From Enterococcus crotali (lineage in GTDB: Bacteria > Bacillota > Bacilli > Lactobacillales > Enterococcaceae): 64,000 nucleotides of DNA. Both the position numbers and the translations under genes were made by a program. The notes beneath the pieces are model-generated. The model was not told the origin of the DNA. It did no database searches and saw only the letters and a program-made list of their open reading frames with translations. Positions 63,091 to 64,000 of this stretch are shown here, piece by piece; positions within the stretch are counted from its first letter, which is position 1, and every line of letters begins with the position of its first letter. The DNA lies in the NCBI RefSeq assembly GCF_000633635.1, contig NZ_AYPQ01000006.1:62001-126000 (forward strand), written 5' to 3'.

Positions 63091-64000
63091 TTATTTCGTA
63101 TAATCCTTAACCAAGTCAATAACTTCTTCCATTGTATCGCAGTCATTCAACGCACGATCGGCAAGTTCAGCCATTTTCTTAGTGTCTAGACGTTTCATCA
63201 AGCTACGAGTTTGAAGAATAGATGTCGCACTCATTGAGAACTCATCTAAGCCCATTCCTACCAATAATGGAACAGCCATTTGATCGCCACCCATTTCTCC
63301 ACACATACCAGTCCATTTACCTTCAGCATGTGAAGCATCAATAACGTTCTTGATCAAACGTAGGATTGATGGGTTATATGGTTGGTATAGGTAAGAAACA
63401 CGTTCGTTCATACGGTCTGCTGCCATTGTGTATTGGATCAAGTCATTTGTTCCAATACTGAAGAAATCAACTTCTTTGGCGAATTTGTCAGCAATTACAG
63501 CTGCTGCAGGAATTTCGATCATGATACCAACTTGAATCGTATCAGAAACTTTTGTTCCTTCAGAAACTAATTTTGCTTTTTCTTCTTCAAAGATTTTCTT
63601 CGCTGCTCTAAATTCTTTTAACGTTGCAACCATTGGGAACATGATGCGTAAGTTACCGTGAACAGAAGCACGTAATAATGCGCGCATTTGTGTACGGAAC
63701 ATTTCATCGCCACGTTCAGATAAGCTGATACGTAAAGCACGGTAACCTAAGAACGGGTTCATTTCATGCGGTAATTGCAGATAAGGTAATTCTTTATCTC
63801 CACCGATATCCATTGTACGAACCACAACAGGTTTGCCGTTCATACCTTCAAGTACTGCAGTATAAGCTGTATATTGTTCATCTTCTGTTGGGAAATCTGG
63901 AGAATCCATGTAAAGGAATTCTGTACGATATAAACCAACAGCTTCAGCACCATTGTTGTGTACGCCTTCTAAATCTTTAGGCGTACCAATGTTTGCAGCT
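63091..64000 (-). CDS. ptsI: PTS enzyme I (C-terminal part)
   Basis: The frame is open through the right edge, so about 303 C-terminal residues of a ~575-residue protein are here. Enzyme I transfers phosphate from phosphoenolpyruvate to HPr for all PTS permeases, including FruA and GfrABCD in this window. The PEP-binding domain motifs are intact: [47 protein letters not shown] (quoted in part as [11 protein letters not shown]), [14 protein letters not shown], and the active-site Cys in GMCGEMGGD. Its N-terminal part and ptsH lie beyond the window. Confidence 0.96.
   Translation of the reverse strand, partial: AANIGTPKDLEGVHNNGAEAVGLYRTEFLYMDSPDFPTEDEQYTAYTAVLEGMNGKPVVVRTMDIGGDKELPYLQLPHEMNPFLGYRALRISLSERGDEMFRTQMRALLRASVHGNLRIMFPMVATLKEFRAAKKIFEEEKAKLVSEGTKVSDTIQVGIMIEIPAAAVIADKFAKEVDFFSIGTNDLIQYTMAADRMNERVSYLYQPYNPSILRLIKNVIDASHAEGKWTGMCGEMGGDQMAVPLLVGMGLDEFSMSATSILQTRSLMKRLDTKKMAELADRALNDCDTMEEVIDLVKDYTK

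Overview
The window is a chromosomal segment of a low-GC Firmicute, most likely an Enterococcus. The evidence is AGGAGG-type ribosome sites, AT-rich codon use, and gene content typical of the genus: PcrA, FruRKA, the glucoselysine/fructoselysine PTS with a LevR-type sigma-54 activator, LuxS, trigger factor and PtsI. I cannot name the species. No rRNA, tRNA, prophage or complete insertion sequence was seen.

Layout. 1-2.1 kb: the N-terminal half of pcrA, then a CRISPR array of nine type I-C-like repeats with no cas genes nearby. 2.2-7.8 kb: a cytoplasmic alpha-amylase and the fruR-fruK-fruA operon. 7.9-11.1 kb: an SDR enzyme behind a possible 10-codon leader peptide, an HxlR regulator divergent from a YrdB-like membrane protein, and an unrecognised 443-residue protein. 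11.4-30.4 kb: a complete purine-ureide (allantoin) catabolic region. Two minus-strand blocks flank the plus-strand regulator pucR. The route is allantoin -> allantoate (AllB) -> ureidoglycine (AllC) -> ureidoglycolate (AllE) -> oxalurate (two AllD paralogues; PucG is a second route) -> oxamate + carbamoyl phosphate (FdrA/AllG/AllH) -> ATP + NH3 + CO2 (carbamate kinase). Three transporters are included. 30.8-34.4 kb: an alpha/beta hydrolase, trigger factor (frameshifted as given) and a zinc-ribbon membrane protein. 34.5-42.0 kb: the gfrABCDEF-type operon for Amadori-type sugar-lysine adducts, with a consensus sigma-54 promoter lying inside the terminator hairpin of its activator gene. 42.2-45.8 kb: a methionine/SAM-recycling operon (MetE-like, luxS, metQ, mtnN) behind a Met T-box. 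45.85-48.5 kb: an accessory patch with decayed genes, a 90-residue orphan and an Asn/His/Ser-rich membrane protein. 48.6-54.6 kb: a rhamnoside-type locus (GPH symporter, GH78 enzyme, MFS, AraC regulator, GNAT). 54.7-55.8 kb: a secreted DUF1002 protein. 55.8-62.9 kb: an RNA-repair module with two WYL-type regulators divergent from hen1-pnkp-nucleotidyltransferase. 63.1-64 kb: the 3' part of ptsI.

Two window-wide patterns stand out. First, a family of ~120-190 bp palindromic repeats sits directly upstream of the Shine-Dalgarno of at least seven genes, always in the same orientation. Its apical hairpin keeps pairing while its sequence changes between copies. Second, several otherwise intact genes (tig, gfrR, the second WYL gene, probably the end of the first) are broken by single-base losses in homopolymers. 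These could be sequencing errors or real decay.
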